Origin: JAFDXJ01 sp038257845
GTDB lineage: Bacteria; Bacteroidota; Bacteroidia; Chitinophagales; Chitinophagaceae
Assembly (NCBI GenBank): GCA_038257845.1
Contig: JBBSQL010000012.1
Location: 9,003 to 73,002 of the forward strand
Direction: 5' to 3'
Length of the DNA: 64,000 nucleotides
Every line of letters starts with the position of its first letter. The stretch's first letter is position 1. Position numbers and translations under genes: made by a program. The notes under the pieces are model-generated. The model was not told the origin of the DNA, made no database searches, and saw only the letters and a list, made by a program, of their open reading frames with translations. Shown here piece after piece: positions 1 to 7,434 of this stretch.

Positions 1-303
1 TACAATTCTTTTGAATGATTCATTTGAGATTTTTAGTATGAAAGCAGATAAATCCACAGAACTGAATTGTTTTCCGCGTTCATCCAGTAAAACGACGTAA
101 TCACCTGGAAGAATTTCCTTCAACAATTTTTTTCCTTCTTCCATCAAAAGGTTTTTTGTGTACAAAGACGAACTGTTTTTTACAGGTGGAATTATTTTCC
201 ATTCGGTGGGAAAATAATGTTGCAGTCTGCCAGTAAACATTTCAACGCCTTCCTTTATATAAGGCTCATCCGGTTTTCCTATGGCAAAAATGATCAGTTT
301 CAC
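1..303 (-). CDS. rlmH: 23S rRNA pseudouridine-1915 N3-methyltransferase RlmH (3' part cut by window edge)
   Basis: This is the N-terminal 101 residues of RlmH, the SPOUT-class enzyme that methylates pseudouridine 1915 in helix 69 of 23S rRNA using S-adenosylmethionine. The frame starts at a GTG (303-301) giving VKLIIFAIGK, and no ATG lies at an equivalent place. Family landmarks are the opening beta strand and the LDERGKQFSS segment near residues 74-83, which matches the LDxxG signature of the family. The reading frame is open to base 1, so about 55 residues with the C-terminal knot are missing. It lies downstream of ssb on the same strand, with a terminator between them. The identification rests on motif and length pattern and is fairly secure. 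Confidence 0.85.
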   Translation of the reverse strand, partial: MKLIIFAIGKPDEPYIKEGVEMFTGRLQHYFPTEWKIIPPVKNSSSLYTKNLLMEEGKKLLKEILPGDYVVLLDERGKQFSSVDLSAFILKISNESFKRIV

Positions 304-356
304 AACAACGAAAATAGGCAGTTCATAATAAAATGAACGTCAAATTTTATACATAA

Positions 357-389
357 AAAAAAGCGCCCGGTTTCCCGCAACGCTTTTTT
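357..389 (-). terminator. Intrinsic terminator after ssb
   Basis: The arms AAAAAAGCG (357-365) and CGCTTTTTT (381-389) are perfectly complementary around a 15-nt loop. Read on the minus strand the hairpin ends in six T, 15 bp past the ssb stop codon. It should separate ssb from rlmH. Confidence 0.7.
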
Positions 390-403
390 AAAACCCACAT
401 GAT

Positions 404-751
404 TCAATTAGCTTCAATTTTCTTTGTAAGTATCAGGAATTCGGAAGCCTGCACTTCAGATACATAGCGCTTCACGCCTTCCTTATCTGTATAATTCCGG
501 TGAACGAGTTTTCCTTCCACCATCACTTCAATACCTTTGGTCAGGTATTTTTCTGCAATGCCTGCGGTTTTGCCCCAGGCAATAACATTATGCCACTGCG
601 TTTCCGTTACTTTTTCGCCTTTTGCATTTTTAAAACTTTCGTTTGTTGCGATGCTCATACGGGCCAGTTTATTACCGCCTTCGAGGTCTTTAATTTCCGG
701 GGCATTGCCCAGGTTTCCGATCAGTTGTACTTTGTTTTTGAGATTGTTCAT
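404..751 (-). CDS. ssb: Single-stranded DNA-binding protein
   Basis: This is a 115-residue single-stranded DNA-binding protein with one OB fold. It opens MNNLKNKVQLIGNLGNAPEI and carries the typical TQWHNVIAWGKTAGIAEKYL and KGIEVMVEGKL segments that line the ssDNA-binding face. It should coat ssDNA during replication and repair. It is much shorter than the 160-180 residues of E. coli SSB. It ends LTKKIEAN straight after the OB fold, with neither the disordered linker nor the acidic DDDIPF-type tip that recruits partner proteins. It may therefore be an accessory SSB with the main copy elsewhere; that is inference. The stop is TGA, which shows that TGA is a normal stop here. Confidence 0.92.
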   Translation of the reverse strand: MNNLKNKVQLIGNLGNAPEIKDLEGGNKLARMSIATNESFKNAKGEKVTETQWHNVIAWGKTAGIAEKYLTKGIEVMVEGKLVHRNYTDKEGVKRYVSEVQASEFLILTKKIEAN

Positions 752-918
752 GACTTTTTGTTTTTAAAAGTTGATTATTGTTTTTCGATTCCGGTGGCCT
801 ACCGTTAATGAAGCAAAGATGCAACCCGCCAAAACCGGGAGTCGGTTTTTAAACAATTACTTTCGATTATAAATGATTTTAAACGTTTCAAACCGGATAT
901 TTTTTGTATTTTGATGCA

Positions 919-1290
919 ATGGAAACGCTGGTAAAAAATTGCCTTTCATGTAATAAGCCGGTTCGCGGAAGGGCAGATAAAAAGTTTTGTGATGATTATT
1001 GCCGCAATGCATACAACAATCAAATGCGCACACAGGAACCGCCGGAAGTCAAAGAAATTATTTTATTACTTAAAAAAAACAGGAAAATTCTGGAAGACTT
1101 GATGGGAACAGAAGACATGTGCAAACAACCCAAAGATAAATTTATTGCCAAAGGCTTTTTGTTTGATTACCACACACATTTGTATAAAAATAAAAATGGC
1201 AATACCTATTATTTCTGTTTTGAATATGGATTTCTTCCTTTAGAAAATAATTGGTATTTGCTGGTGAAAAGAAAGAAGGAAGTCAAATAA
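919..1290 (+). CDS. Small zinc-ribbon hypothetical protein
   Basis: The 123-residue protein has a zinc-ribbon-like N-terminus. CLSCNKPVRGRADKKFCDDY holds a CxxC pair and a third Cys, with a fourth Cys shortly after (FCDDYC), so a four-Cys metal site is plausible. The rest is Lys-rich with aromatic beta-strand-like stretches (YYFCFEYGFLP). I do not recognise a named family beyond the similar small zinc-ribbon proteins common in Bacteroidota. The frame extends back to a TTG at 904, but the ATG at 919 is preferred because TATTTTG (907-913), a promoter -7-like element, lies just 6 bp upstream of it. The function is unknown; nucleic-acid binding is the obvious guess for a Cys ribbon. Confidence 0.7.
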   Translation: METLVKNCLSCNKPVRGRADKKFCDDYCRNAYNNQMRTQEPPEVKEIILLLKKNRKILEDLMGTEDMCKQPKDKFIAKGFLFDYHTHLYKNKNGNTYYFCFEYGFLPLENNWYLLVKRKKEVK

Positions 1291-1353
1291 ATTGACCTGA
1301 AAGGATTATGGAATTTAGCCAAATTTTTTCAGGATAAAGAATTCACTGTCTTA

Positions 1354-1374
1354 ATGAAATAAAATTTATTTCAT
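1354..1374. promoter_or_regulatory. Perfect 21-bp dyad, possible operator
   Basis: ATGAAATAAA (1354-1363) and TTTATTTCAT (1365-1374) are perfect inverted repeats around one central A. They lie about 125 bp upstream of the lipoprotein start at 1499. No T-run follows and the arms are AT-rich, so a repressor site is more likely than a terminator. No cognate regulator is visible. Confidence 0.35.
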
Positions 1375-1498
1375 GTATTCTGATTCAGGTTTTTCGCAAA
1401 AAAATCGAACGTTTTTAAGTATAAAACTTTTTGTTTTATTTATTTCGAACTTCATTAAATGTATGTATCTTTCAGGAATTATTAAAATAAAAATTCAC

Positions 1499-1927
1499 AT
1501 GAAAAAATTACCCGTTCTATCAAAAATAAGCTTTCTTATTTTGCCATTTTTTATTATGATTTTCTTTTCTGCATGTGCCACAAAAATGGAATTTAACAAG
1601 TCAACTATTGCACCCGCTGCAGTTGGATATGTCAAAATAAAAAATGACAATAACAAAAATTATACGATCGAATTAAATATAACCCACCTTGCGCCCTCAT
1701 TCCAATTATCTCCGTCAAAAAGTACGTATGTTGTTTGGATGAATACAAAAAACAATGGGCAGAAAAATATTGGCCAGTTGAAGAGCTCCAGTAGAATGTT
1801 TTCAAAAACTTTAAAAGCTTCATTAACCACTGTGACTTCATTTGAACCAACAGGCTTTTTTATTACTGCCGAAAATGATGGCAACATACAATATCCCGGT
1901 ACACAAATTGTTCTTTCCACTAAGTAA
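1499..1927 (+). CDS. Small predicted lipoprotein, unknown function
   Basis: This is a 142-residue secreted protein. The ATG at 1499 gives a short basic N-region (MKKLPVLSK), a hydrophobic core and a lipobox-like FFSAC with the Cys near residue 23, so signal peptidase II cleavage and lipid anchoring are expected. The open frame reaches back to 1373, but that extension would bury the signal peptide behind about 40 residues and is rejected. The mature part is beta-rich (TIAPAAVGYVKIKND, LNITHLAPSF, STYVVWMNTK, FFITAENDG) and resembles an immunoglobulin-like fold. I recognise no family. It lies upstream of the YceI gene, which has its own promoter. Confidence 0.7.
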   Translation: MKKLPVLSKISFLILPFFIMIFFSACATKMEFNKSTIAPAAVGYVKIKNDNNKNYTIELNITHLAPSFQLSPSKSTYVVWMNTKNNGQKNIGQLKSSSRMFSKTLKASLTTVTSFEPTGFFITAENDGNIQYPGTQIVLSTK

Positions 1928-1934
1928 TATTCTG

Positions 1935-1965
1935 TTTGATATATAATTTCGCAGCATTATTTTTG
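1935..1965 (+). promoter_or_regulatory. Bacteroidota-type promoter for the YceI gene
   Basis: TTTG (1935-1938), a 19-bp spacer and TATTTTTG (1958-1965) match the -33/-7 consensus of the Bacteroidota housekeeping sigma factor (TTTG, 19-21 bp, TAnnTTTG) without mismatch. The gene start is 43 bp downstream. Confidence 0.7.
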
Positions 1966-2007
1966 TAAAATGAACTGTAAATTTTATTTTAACTTTAAAC
2001 TTATAGT

Positions 2008-2526
2008 ATGAAAGTATTTTTTTTAATTTCCTTTTTTTCTTTCATTCTTCCAGCTTTTCATTATGCGGATATAACTCCTGTAGATGAAGATGGCGCTGTT
2101 ACTTTTACTGTAAAAAATTTGGGTATCAATACCAGCGGGGAACTCAAAGGGCTGAAAGGAAACATTCATTGGGATGAGGCGAATGTTTCTAAATCATCTA
2201 TGAATGTTAGCGTGGATGTTTCCTCCATCAACACAGGCATTGATATGCGTGACAGGGATTTGCAGAAAGAAGGGTATTTTAATGCGGAGAAATTCCCCCA
2301 GATTAATTTTAAAAGTTCTTCTATCAATGCATCTTCTGTTTCCGGAACGCTTACCATCAAAGGCGTATCAAAAAATATTAGTTTCCCCTACACCATAAAA
2401 AAATTAAATGACGGGTATTTATTTGAAGGAAACTTTTCCCTCAACCGGAAAGATTATGGTGTTGGTGGAAGTTTCACTACCATCAGCAACCGCGTGGATG
2501 TGCAATTGCGCGTGAAAGCAAAATAA
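2008..2526 (+). CDS. YceI family protein
   Basis: This 172-residue protein belongs to the YceI family, periplasmic lipocalin-like beta barrels that bind isoprenoid or amphiphilic ligands. It has a signal peptide (MKVFFLISFFSFILPAFHYA). Family marks follow in order: VTFTVKNLGINTSGELKGLK, then DMRDRDLQKEGYFNAEKFPQ (the Dxxr-d-hLk-...-F-d-kyP signature), then TLTIKGVSKNISFP and FSLNRKDYGVGG. The length fits the family. The exact ligand cannot be read from the sequence. It is probably transcribed alone from the promoter at 1935-1965. Confidence 0.9.
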   Translation: MKVFFLISFFSFILPAFHYADITPVDEDGAVTFTVKNLGINTSGELKGLKGNIHWDEANVSKSSMNVSVDVSSINTGIDMRDRDLQKEGYFNAEKFPQINFKSSSINASSVSGTLTIKGVSKNISFPYTIKKLNDGYLFEGNFSLNRKDYGVGGSFTTISNRVDVQLRVKAK

Positions 2527-2547
2527 GCAGGAATTTATATATGAATA

Positions 2548-2578
2548 TTTGCTGTGCAAAAATGTTCACCTATTTTTG
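2548..2578 (+). promoter_or_regulatory. Promoter of tRNA-Arg
   Basis: TTTG (2548-2551), a 19-bp spacer and TATTTTTG (2571-2578) form an exact Bacteroidota-type promoter. The tRNA starts 30 bp after the -7 element. The architecture is the same as that of the tRNA-Glu promoter at 43.1 kb. Confidence 0.7.
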
Positions 2579-2607
2579 CGCGGCATTATTGTGCCTGGTT
2601 ACTGATA

Positions 2608-2679
2608 GGTCTCGTAGTACAATGGATAGTATAAGGGCCTCCGAAGCCCTGGATTCAGGTTCGATTCCTGACGAGATCA
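2608..2679 (+). tRNA. tRNA-Arg(CCG)
   Basis: A cloverleaf can be drawn by eye. The acceptor arms GGTCTCG (2608-2614) and CGAGATC (2672-2678) pair, with A as discriminator at 2679. The anticodon stem AGGGC/GCCCT encloses the loop CTCCGAA, giving anticodon CCG. The T arm is TCAGG-TTCGATT-CCTGA. No CCA is encoded. The anticodon reads CGG arginine codons. Confidence 0.93.
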
Positions 2680-2694
2680 CTTTTAATTTCTTGA

Positions 2695-3276
2695 TTATTG
2701 TTGCCCGAAAGAACCCAGGTTACTACTGAATATTTTTACCGCGATCGCAATTAATATTACCCCAAAAAATTTACGAATAGCCGTTAACCCGGACTTTCCT
2801 AAAACGCGTTCAATCCATTTTAAGGAACGTAAAACAAGATATACAACGATAAGGTTTATAATAATGCCAAGAAATATATTGAGTTCATTATAATTTGCTT
2901 TCAAAGACATGATCGTGGTCAATGTGCCGCTACCTGCAATGATGGGAAATGCAATGGGCACAACACTTCCGCTCTTTGCATCTGCATCCCCTTTAAATAT
3001 TTCATGACCCAAAACCATTTCCAGGCCCAATAAAAAAATGACGATGGCACCACCTACCGCAAAGGAATGAACATCAAGGCCAAGAATATTTAAAAAATCT
3101 TCGCCAAACCATAAAAATAACAACATCAATGCGCCGGAAATAAGCGTTGCCTGCAGGGTGCGGATACCGCCCATTTTTTCTTTTAATCCCACAAGTAAAG
3201 GCACGGATCCAACTATATCTATCACTGCAAAAAGCGTGAATGTTACTGTTAGCAAAGAATTCAATGAAAACTCCAT
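2695..3276 (-). CDS. MarC family integral membrane protein
   Basis: The 193-residue protein is almost entirely membrane-embedded, with about six hydrophobic helices. It matches the MarC/UPF0056 family: the start FSLNSLLTVTFTLFAVIDIV, the VPLLVGLKEKMGG segment, and the repeat-like central VPIAFPIIAGSGTLTTIMSL. Despite the family name, MarC proteins are not proven multidrug exporters and their substrate is unknown. The length is typical. The gene ends 16 bp from the tRNA-Arg on the other strand, so the two are convergent. Confidence 0.88.
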   Translation of the reverse strand: MEFSLNSLLTVTFTLFAVIDIVGSVPLLVGLKEKMGGIRTLQATLISGALMLLFLWFGEDFLNILGLDVHSFAVGGAIVIFLLGLEMVLGHEIFKGDADAKSGSVVPIAFPIIAGSGTLTTIMSLKANYNELNIFLGIIINLIVVYLVLRSLKWIERVLGKSGLTAIRKFFGVILIAIAVKIFSSNLGSFGQQ

Positions 3277-3322
3277 ATTGCAAATCTACTGTATGCGCAG
3301 GAGTTTTTCTATTTAGCTTTTA

Positions 3323-5263
3323 TCAAAATTGCAACCTGATTCCCGCCATACAATTAAATCCCATCGTGTTGAAGCCGCGAACCACTTCATATTGTTGATT
3401 CGTGATATTATTAAGATCTGCAAAGAGGGATATTTTTTCTTTGATGGAATAATTGACAGATGCCTGTAATGTATAATAACCATTCAATTGAATTGGTGCG
3501 CTTTGATAGACTGGTTCAAATGAATGACTAGCCCATTTTATACCTGCAGAAACGGCTAATTTTTTTGCCGGTTGTATATTTATATAAAAGTTTAAAACAT
3601 GTTGCGGTCTCCTGTATAAATTAAAATATGAAGTATCTTTTCCTGTAAAATCTGAATTGGTTTTTATTTTTCCATCAATAAAAGTATAATTGGCAGAAAG
3701 GCTTAAATTTTTTGTGATTGATTGTTTGAATTCTGCTTCAAAGCCTTTACCATCCTGTGTTCCACCATTTAAATATTGACCTGCATAGGTAACGGGATCT
3801 GTAAAAAATACAATAATGTTTTGTATTTCCCTGGTAAAAACTGTTAGCCTGGCAGTTGTTTTTATATTTATAAATTGAATGCCGGCTTCTGCATTTTGCG
3901 TTTGTTCCGGCTTTAGGTTTTTATTTCCATACTCACCATAAAGTTGGTATAAAGAAGGCACATGGTATGCCGATGCAATATTGACAAATAATTTCCAATG
4001 CGCATCAAAATCATACGATGGATTAAAACTATATGTGGCATTATAACCATAAATAGAATGGTGATTTATTCGCCCGCCAGCTTCTAAAGTTACGCGTGGA
4101 ATTGTTTTGACAATTAATGAAGCGTAAACACTTTCCTGGGATGTTTTTGCGCTGTCTCCCAGGCCTGTTTCATAAGTTCCGAAATCACTGATGGAGAGAT
4201 AATGTTGTTTCGTAAAATTATAACGGTAATCAAAACCTGCCACGAGATTTATATTATTTGCAAGGAAAAAATTTCCATATAATTCTGCAAAGTGCGAATA
4301 GCCTTTATAATCTGCATCCTGGTATTTAATGAAAGATGGAATATCTGTGGAATCGTCTGTATAAGCGCGTTCCACTTTATTCAAACCATAATGGAAACGC
4401 AGGCTGTTCCGATTAATTATATATTTCAATTCAACACCAGCCTGTAAATTTTTATTATGTAATGTATAGTCTTTGTCATCCTGGAATGCACTTCCATCTA
4501 TATCTGCTTTATAAAAATTATACAATGAAAAAATGCGTAAAGAGAATTTTTTATTCCAGTCTTTTCCCATTGAAGCAATAAAACTGTTTTGTGAAAATCC
4601 ATCACGTTCATAATTATTTTTGCCGGTTGAATCGCTGGCAGATGAAAAACCATCACTGTGCAAAAATGAATAGCCGGCTGAATAGTTCCAGTTATGAATA
4701 TTTCCCTGCAAGCCCGCGGCTGCATTGACTGTTCCGTAAGTTCCACCACTCAATGAACCATAGCCAGTAACTTTATTGAGGTTTGCTTTTTTGGTAATAA
4801 AATTAATAACACCTGCCACTGCATCACTGCCATACAAAGTGGATTGTGCGCCTTTTAAAATTTCAATTCTTTCAATATTATTGGTATTAAAATAATTGAT
4901 ATCAAATTCACTACTGATTCCCGATGGATCATACAACGGAATTCCATCAAGAAGAATCAACGTATTTCCGGAAGATGCACCACGCATATAAATAGCTTGG
5001 TTGGTGCCCGGTGCATTGGTACTACCATTAACGATAATTCCTGTTTGCCTGTCTAAAATTTGCCCAATTGTTTGACTACTGTTTTTCCAAAGTTCTTCCT
5101 GTGTGATTACGGTAACGACCTTGCCGGTTTCGTGTTGCTTCTGCTCAAATTTATTGGCAGTTACAATTACTTCATCCAGCGTTTTTGAAGTAGTGTCTTG
5201 TTGTGCTGTTGCCTTTATTGTGAAAAGGGTAAACAGGATTAGCAGATTTTTTTTGTTGTTCAT
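3323..5263 (-). CDS. btuB: TonB-dependent outer-membrane cobalamin receptor (BtuB type)
   Basis: This is a 646-residue TonB-dependent receptor. It has a signal peptide (LLILFTLFTIKATAQ), a TonB-box-like LDEVIVTANKF segment, and a plug domain (GQILDRQTGIIVNG, IYMRGASSGNTLILLDGIPL, RIEILKGAQSTLYGSDAVAG). A 22-strand-type barrel follows, ending in the aromatic FNCMAGIRLQF expected for Bam-dependent insertion. The substrate call comes from context: a cobalamin riboswitch sits in the leader (5398-5578) and the size fits BtuB rather than the roughly 1000-residue SusC type. It should take up vitamin B12 with TonB energy and be shut off when B12 is plentiful. No btuFCD or cobalamin enzymes adjoin it. 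Confidence 0.9.
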   Translation of the reverse strand: MNNKKNLLILFTLFTIKATAQQDTTSKTLDEVIVTANKFEQKQHETGKVVTVITQEELWKNSSQTIGQILDRQTGIIVNGSTNAPGTNQAIYMRGASSGNTLILLDGIPLYDPSGISSEFDINYFNTNNIERIEILKGAQSTLYGSDAVAGVINFITKKANLNKVTGYGSLSGGTYGTVNAAAGLQGNIHNWNYSAGYSFLHSDGFSSASDSTGKNNYERDGFSQNSFIASMGKDWNKKFSLRIFSLYNFYKADIDGSAFQDDKDYTLHNKNLQAGVELKYIINRNSLRFHYGLNKVERAYTDDSTDIPSFIKYQDADYKGYSHFAELYGNFFLANNINLVAGFDYRYNFTKQHYLSISDFGTYETGLGDSAKTSQESVYASLIVKTIPRVTLEAGGRINHHSIYGYNATYSFNPSYDFDAHWKLFVNIASAYHVPSLYQLYGEYGNKNLKPEQTQNAEAGIQFINIKTTARLTVFTREIQNIIVFFTDPVTYAGQYLNGGTQDGKGFEAEFKQSITKNLSLSANYTFIDGKIKTNSDFTGKDTSYFNLYRRPQHVLNFYINIQPAKKLAVSAGIKWASHSFEPVYQSAPIQLNGYYTLQASVNYSIKEKISLFADLNNITNQQYEVVRGFNTMGFNCMAGIRLQF

Positions 5264-5397
5264 CTTTCGTTGTTTTAAATAATTTCGAATGATGAACTTT
5301 CGATAACTGAAATAAGTAGAAATGAAAACTTCCGTGCAGGTTTTAAAGCAAAGATTTTTTCATCTCCGGCTTTTCACCCGAAAGCTCAGCGATTAAT

Positions 5398-5578
5398 TGG
5401 TAGTACTGGCAGGTCTTCTGGCTCGCGTTCTTTGCACCTTCCCATCCAGGAACTTTATGGACAGTGGTTTTTAGACAAATACCTTTTTTGAAAAAGGCCG
5501 CTTTACAGCTACGGGGATAGCGCCGGAATTAACCGGACTTCCCTTTTAACCCCTTTATCGGGGACCAAAACTTTGGCA
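5398..5578 (-). promoter_or_regulatory. Cobalamin riboswitch upstream of btuB
   Basis: Read on the minus strand, the leader holds the conserved cobalamin-riboswitch blocks in order: AAAGGGAAGTCCGG, then GCTATCCCCGTAGCTGTAA, then CCACTGT, then GGATGGGAAGG, and finally the B12 box AGCCAGAAGACCTGCC. The spacing fits a class-I-like aptamer of about 180 nt. It ends roughly 135 nt before the btuB ATG, leaving room for an expression platform. Binding of adenosylcobalamin should repress the receptor. Confidence 0.93.
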
Positions 5579-5617
5579 AAAATAAGCGTGCAAATTGAAA
5601 GTTGAAATTTAATTTTT

Positions 5618-7264
5618 TTATTCGCCCGACCAGGAAGTCAAAATTGTTTTTTGTAATGAACCGGGATTATCAATTTTAATTATAGTGAATTTTTCTGTCG
5701 GCATATTATTTTTGGATTCTGTATTTTGCTTTTCTGTTTTTAAACCTCCATAAGAAAAATATTTATTGTAGTCCGGTTCTTTAGTGGTGTACACGTATTC
5801 AAATATTTCTGTCAAAGGAATTCCGGCAACCTCTTCACAGGTTTGCTGAAACTCGGCATCTGTAAAACCTCGTTGTTGTTCTTTATAATATTTCCAGTAT
5901 AACATGCGCATGACATCATCCAGTGATTTTTTATTTTGAGTTGCGTTCCTGATCGCAAAATCCAACATCAGACCCACAAGCGGACCTTTCTCATAATAAG
6001 AAATCGTTTTTCCTTTTTCTGTTCCCTGTGTACCAAATGGTCCGTCAGCCCATGTTGCATAACTGGATTGTTGTAAAGACTGGTAAAGCCTTCCGGGATT
6101 ATTTTGAACTGTATTTAAGTTGGAAGAAAAATCTGATAATAGCGTGTTCATATCAGACAGGCCAGCTCTTTTTACGGTCAAATATTCATAATAAACAGTC
6201 AGGCCTTCATTTACCCAAAGCAAATTTGTTTTACTTCCTTTATCATAATCAAAAGGCCCTAATTCAAATGCGCGTATTCTTTTGACATTATAATTATGAA
6301 AAAATTCATGTGCAATAAAATTCATCACGGTATTCATCGCACCCGGTTTATCAAGGCCACTGCCAGTGAAACTGATGGTTGTATTATTTAAATGTTCTAT
6401 GCCACCTCTGCCCGGGCCAATGCCAATAAAAGTATATTCATTATACGGGATATCACCAATAATATCAGTTGCAGCTTGTACTACTTTTTGCAAATTATTC
6501 ATAAAAAGAATGCTGTCAAAATTGCCCATGTTATAACCAATAAACCTGTGGTTAATACCTTTCACTTTGAAGGCTTGAAGTTCTTTCAGGTTGCCAATTA
6601 AAATCGGGCAGTCATATAAGATATCGAAATCTGAAGCTGTCAATTCATTGGGTTTTCCGGGAACTGGATCTAAACCTGTGGCAATATTTTTCCATACATT
6701 ATTTTTTAAAACTGTCACAGTTACAGGTAAATTAATTTCATCTTTTATATAGAGAAATGTGTTTTCAGGAATAATATATGCATGGGCACTATCCACATAA
6801 CTGTTCGCAACAAACTGCCTGCTGGTCGCTATAGAATATTTTACATTAAAAGATTTGTTTTTGATGGGTGTAATGAACCAGGTATTATCATTCATTTTTT
6901 CAACTTGGATATTTTTACCATTTCCATCAATGGCTTTCATGTTTTCAACGTTTTTTGAATAGCCCATCAGTTGGTAATAACCTGGCATCCAATTGGGCAT
7001 TTTTAAAAATACAGTATCCATATTCCAGCCACTACAGTGTAGTTCTACATTATAAGAATGTAAGCCGGGTTGCGGGAAAGAAATAGTATAATGCAAAACG
7101 GGATTCCCCTTTTGTGCAAAAGCGGGAACCGCAAATACAAATAATATAATTACAAAAACCGGCGTGTAAAAAAAGACACGAAGGTGTTTCAGTGAAAAAT
7201 TTCTTTTGTAAGCATTCCCTGTTTTATTGAAAAAAACATGAATTAAATTTGAATGTTTACCCAT
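5618..7264 (-). CDS. M61 family metallopeptidase (glycyl aminopeptidase type)
   Basis: This 548-residue exported zinc peptidase has an N-terminal hydrophobic signal or anchor near residues 30-50 ending PAFAQ. The first 240 residues form the beta-rich M61 N-terminal domain. The catalytic domain holds HEFFH (319-323) followed by NVKR, and the third zinc ligand is probably E353 in NEGLT. M61 enzymes release N-terminal Gly or Ala from peptides. Many family members continue into a PDZ domain, but this one ends about 40 residues after the EPDYNKYFSYGGL segment, so no full PDZ domain fits. The start chosen gives a long 30-residue N-region before the hydrophobic core; a later start is possible but no convincing Met is visible. 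Confidence 0.85.
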   Translation of the reverse strand: MGKHSNLIHVFFNKTGNAYKRNFSLKHLRVFFYTPVFVIILFVFAVPAFAQKGNPVLHYTISFPQPGLHSYNVELHCSGWNMDTVFLKMPNWMPGYYQLMGYSKNVENMKAIDGNGKNIQVEKMNDNTWFITPIKNKSFNVKYSIATSRQFVANSYVDSAHAYIIPENTFLYIKDEINLPVTVTVLKNNVWKNIATGLDPVPGKPNELTASDFDILYDCPILIGNLKELQAFKVKGINHRFIGYNMGNFDSILFMNNLQKVVQAATDIIGDIPYNEYTFIGIGPGRGGIEHLNNTTISFTGSGLDKPGAMNTVMNFIAHEFFHNYNVKRIRAFELGPFDYDKGSKTNLLWVNEGLTVYYEYLTVKRAGLSDMNTLLSDFSSNLNTVQNNPGRLYQSLQQSSYATWADGPFGTQGTEKGKTISYYEKGPLVGLMLDFAIRNATQNKKSLDDVMRMLYWKYYKEQQRGFTDAEFQQTCEEVAGIPLTEIFEYVYTTKEPDYNKYFSYGGLKTEKQNTESKNNMPTEKFTIIKIDNPGSLQKTILTSWSGE

Positions 7265-7434
7265 AGTAAATTATTTATTGAAATGTATATTAAGTTGCCT
7301 GGTATATAAATGTCAAATTTTTTTTGAAAACCAAAAGTATCAAAACTTAACCTATACCTGTTGCCGTTTATAATTTCCCAACTCCACTTTCATGATTTAT
7401 GCATTTATTTGTACACGCATAACTTCAATAACCC

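Noticed and set aside
2541..2729. 62-codon frame starting MNICCAKMFTYF
   Set aside because: It runs straight through the tRNA-Arg and its promoter, so it is not a gene.
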